From: Mesorhizobium wenxiniae
Lineage (GTDB): Bacteria > Pseudomonadota > Alphaproteobacteria > Rhizobiales > Rhizobiaceae
DNA length: 64,000 nt
NCBI RefSeq assembly: GCF_002284535.1
Contig: NZ_NPKH01000023.1
Coordinates: 403,767 to 467,766, forward strand
Reading direction: 5' to 3'
Within the stretch, counting starts at the first letter, position 1. Every line of letters begins with the position of its first letter. Below, one piece after another: positions 61,814-64,000 of this stretch. A program made the translations under genes and the position numbers. The notes under the pieces were generated by a model. It was not told the origin of the DNA and ran no database searches. It worked only from the letters and a program-made list of their open reading frames with translations.

Positions 61814-63205
61814 CTAGATAACCCAATCGTTCAACGCATAGGCATGGATGTAGTCGATCTGCATTTCTGCAGGCGTGGCAAGCCCGTCGGCAGGCGTTCC
61901 CGCCATGCCGCCAACCGCCAGATCGACCAGCATATACATTGGCTCGTGCATGTCGGCAGGCGTTGCGGCACGGGCAACTTCGACGTCGTCGAAATACCAG
62001 ACGAGTTCGTCTTCTGTCCACAGCACCCCGTATGTGTGGAACCCTGCGGTATCCGCGACATAGGCGGTAGAGGACACTTTTGTATGAGTCCCCGTCTCGT
62101 TCGAGTGGCCTGTCAAAATGAGCTTGTTCGGATCCTGCCCGACCATCTCGACGACGTCCAGTTCCGGCGGCCAGGAACCGTCCGCCGGGAGAAGCCAGAA
62201 GGCAGGCCATACCCCTTGTTTTTCGGGCATGTCGGCCCGAATTTCGAAATAGCCGTAGGTCTGCGCGAACGATTCGTAGGTCGTCAGCAGACCTGACGTG
62301 TATTGGTAATTGTTTATGTAGGGCCGGATCGCCTCAGGAGCCCGGGCGGCCGTAATCGTGAGAACACCGTCCTCAACGCTGAACGGATTGACGGAACTTG
62401 TCGGGGCGTAGTTGGTATCGATATACCATTGAAGCTCTTTGTTGCTCGTGAGCGAGCTGCCGTTTGCGGCCCCCCACCAGAAATTCGAGTCCCAGGTGCC
62501 GCTCGAACCATTCCACAGGTCCAGCGTGTCGAACTCGTCCGAAAAGGTGAGTTCCAGAGCCGACCTGTCCACGGCCAGCTTGAACTGGCTTGCGGTGAAC
62601 TCGCCGATGGTCTTGTTGGCGAAGACGAGAAACTCGCTGTCGGACAGATTGAGTCGGACGTTCGCTCCTGACTGCACCATGTTGGCGCGCACCTCCTCGA
62701 AGGAGGTGAAGCCGTAGCTCCCGACGCGAACGGTATCCGTTGCACCAAAGTCCAGGATCAGATCACTGCCGTTGCCGGGGTTTACAACGAAAATATCTGC
62801 CCCCGATCCGCCCTTCAAAACGTCATCGCCCCGTAAGCCGTCGAGCGTCTGTTGGCCGGAGCCGCCGGTAATGATGTTGTTCAGCTCGTTTCCGATAGCA
62901 TAGCGTTTGTCGCCCGTGACCGTCAGGTTCTCGAAATTGGCTGGGAGCTTATAGCTCATCCAGGTCGAGATGGTGTCGACACCCTCGCCGGGCCGCTCGA
63001 CCGCTTTGTTTTTCGGGTCATACAGATAATAGATGTCATCGCCCTTGCCGCCATACATTGTGACGGTGACACTGCCGTCCCCATACATCGAGTCGTTGGA
63101 CGTGCTGCCATAAAGTGTTGGGCCGGAATTCGTCGCCGAATACCACTTTACGGAGGATCCGCTGTAGGGAAGTGGAACGCCCTTGGCGTTCAGTACCGTG
63201 GCCAT
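61814..63205 (-). CDS. secreted GH16 glycanase with RTX-like repeats (ExsH-like)
   Basis: A 463-residue protein from ATG 63205 (AAAGGAG upstream). The longer frame to 63250 is rejected. The N-terminal part has calcium-binding nonapeptide-type repeats (YGGKGDDIYYLYD, LKGGSGADIFVV). The C-terminal GH16 domain has the catalytic motif ELDVVE (about residues 348-353) and GVWPAFWLLPADG. No signal peptide, as expected for a type I substrate. It likely trims beta-glucan or succinoglycan-like EPS, as ExsH and PlyA do. Confidence 0.88.
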   Translation of the reverse strand: MATVLNAKGVPLPYSGSSVKWYSATNSGPTLYGSTSNDSMYGDGSVTVTMYGGKGDDIYYLYDPKNKAVERPGEGVDTISTWMSYKLPANFENLTVTGDKRYAIGNELNNIITGGSGQQTLDGLRGDDVLKGGSGADIFVVNPGNGSDLILDFGATDTVRVGSYGFTSFEEVRANMVQSGANVRLNLSDSEFLVFANKTIGEFTASQFKLAVDRSALELTFSDEFDTLDLWNGSSGTWDSNFWWGAANGSSLTSNKELQWYIDTNYAPTSSVNPFSVEDGVLTITAARAPEAIRPYINNYQYTSGLLTTYESFAQTYGYFEIRADMPEKQGVWPAFWLLPADGSWPPELDVVEMVGQDPNKLILTGHSNETGTHTKVSSTAYVADTAGFHTYGVLWTEDELVWYFDDVEVARAATPADMHEPMYMLVDLAVGGMAGTPADGLATPAEMQIDYIHAYALNDWVI

Positions 63206-63441
63206 CCCGGTCTTTTCTCCTTTGTCTCGCCTTGATGGCAGCCCTAACATTTATCGAGGGTAAAAGGAGCCAATATGTTTTGGCCTTTGGCTTAGGAGAG
63301 TTACCAAAGACTTAACACGTCGTGGGACTATTTTGTCGGCCTGAAGCCAGATGAGCTGCTAATAGACCTTGAAAGCCCCCGCATCGGCTCGTGCATCCAC
63401 ATCGGCGGCATGAACAGCAGCGACAGCGGCGTGAGGCCGTG

Positions 63442-63735
63442 ATGCAACCTGCGAGGCTGGGCGTAAAAAACGCGGTCATCGTCCTCGTGTCTGGCGACCG
63501 CGCAGTGGCGTTGCGTTACGTCAAGGGTGAAACGCCGGTGCCGACGGTCGTCGGCAAGGGCCAGGGCCGAGCGGCCGACGAGATGATGGCTCAAGCACGC
63601 AAGGCAGGTATTCCCGTGGTCGAGGATGCGGCCGTCGCCAGCCCACTCTTCGAAAATGCAAATACCGGAGCTTACATCGGTCAGGAGATGTTCTCACCGG
63701 TCGTGCGCCATCTCGTCCGGCTCGGGCTCACTTGA
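63442..63735 (+). CDS. free-standing FlhB C-terminal-like protein
   Basis: A 97-residue protein from ATG 63442 (GAGG upstream; the frame opens at 63391). It matches the cytoplasmic domain of FlhB/YscU: AVALRYVKGETPVPTVVGKG, then GIPVVEDAAVASPLF and YIGQEMFSPVVRHL. The autocleavage NPTH is replaced (SGDR), so it is not self-cleaving. Similar small FlhB-like proteins occur apart from flagellar loci; function unknown. Confidence 0.75.
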   Translation: MQPARLGVKNAVIVLVSGDRAVALRYVKGETPVPTVVGKGQGRAADEMMAQARKAGIPVVEDAAVASPLFENANTGAYIGQEMFSPVVRHLVRLGLT

Positions 63736-63796
63736 GGCATGGTCGAACCGACCTTGCCGCGCAATACCTGAGCAGCGCGGCAAGGTCAGCAGCGAC

Positions 63797-64000
63797 CTAT
63801 TTAGCTGAACCCAATAGGACGTCGAGATCGACCGCGTCTGCCATCGCCTTGTATCCCGCGTCGTTGGGATGAAGGTTATCGCCGCAGTCGTATTCGTCGC
63901 GCAGATATCCCGGTTTGGCCGGGTCTTCCATCACCTTGTCGAAGTCGATCACGCCATCGAAGCCGCCACCGGCGCGTATCCATTCGTTCACAGCGACGCG
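63797..64000 (-). CDS. SGNH/GDSL hydrolase, 3' part (partial)
   Basis: The minus-strand frame runs off the window edge. Visible are about 68 C-terminal residues with the catalytic Asp/His block DNLHPNDAGYKAMADAV, typical of SGNH esterases. The N-terminal Ser block is outside the window. Confidence 0.75.
   Translation of the reverse strand, partial: RVAVNEWIRAGGGFDGVIDFDKVMEDPAKPGYLRDEYDCGDNLHPNDAGYKAMADAVDLDVLLGSAK

Noticed and set aside
63320-63442. Coding-like frame running into the FlhB-like start
   Set aside because: It has no start codon after the upstream stop and no recognisable FliK-like sequence.

Overview
The window looks like chromosomal DNA of a high-GC alphaproteobacterium of the Rhizobiales, most like Mesorhizobium. 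I infer this from the gene families (a rhizobial type VI secretion block, an EcfG-like sigma factor beside a NepR-like small protein, a PrsD/PrsE secretion pair with an ExsH-like glycanase, small rhizobial stress proteins) and from many GGAAC-N16-nGTT promoter boxes of the alphaproteobacterial general stress response. I see no tRNA, rRNA, CRISPR array or insertion sequence.

Region 1 (1-22.7 kb) is part of a type VI secretion system (T6SS). It holds a vgrG operon on the minus strand and, on the plus strand, an FHA protein, TssL with an OmpA domain, TssM, a PP2C phosphatase, a membrane Ser/Thr kinase, a DUF1036 protein and a fused M23 peptidase/transglycosylase-like protein. These supply the membrane complex, the phosphorylation switch and a wall-cutting enzyme. 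Sheath, baseplate and ClpV genes are not in the window. An OmpA-like protein, a DUF6931-like protein, a lipoprotein and a caspase-Sel1 protein flank the block.

Region 2 (23-26 kb) holds small stress-type genes, two of them divergent with back-to-back EcfG-type promoters, plus a chimeric remnant of a GFA enzyme and a response regulator.

Region 3 (26-44.7 kb) is the most interesting part: about 19 co-directional genes, mostly overlapping by a few bases, for an undescribed or little-described glycoconjugate. It has two sugar epimerases, a B12-binding radical SAM enzyme, two GT4 and four CgeB-like glycosyltransferases, a UDP-xylose synthase, an actinobacterial-type inositol-3-phosphate synthase, a phosphatase, a sugar nucleotidyltransferase, two methyltransferases, an apparently permuted clan GH-A hydrolase, a PIG-L deacetylase and an acyltransferase. 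Both halves start behind EcfG-type promoters, and no polymerase, flippase or exporter is present. I infer a stress-induced, xylose- and inositol-related small glycoside or glycolipid.

Region 4 (44.7-58.6 kb) is a stress island: NepR-like protein, EcfG-like sigma factor, large catalase, DUF892 protein, DUF3182 protein, RNase Z-like hydrolase, phosphoesterase and small proteins, several with EcfG-type promoters. It is rich in broken genes: a catalase with one frameshift, an ABC ATPase with one, an epimerase-VKOR-SPW fusion with three, and fragments of a phosphopantetheinyl transferase, a DUF982 protein and a zinc-ribbon-like protein.

Region 5 (58.6-64 kb) encodes a type I secretion pair, its likely substrate (a GH16 glycanase with RTX-like repeats), a free-standing FlhB C-terminal-like protein and the end of an SGNH hydrolase.
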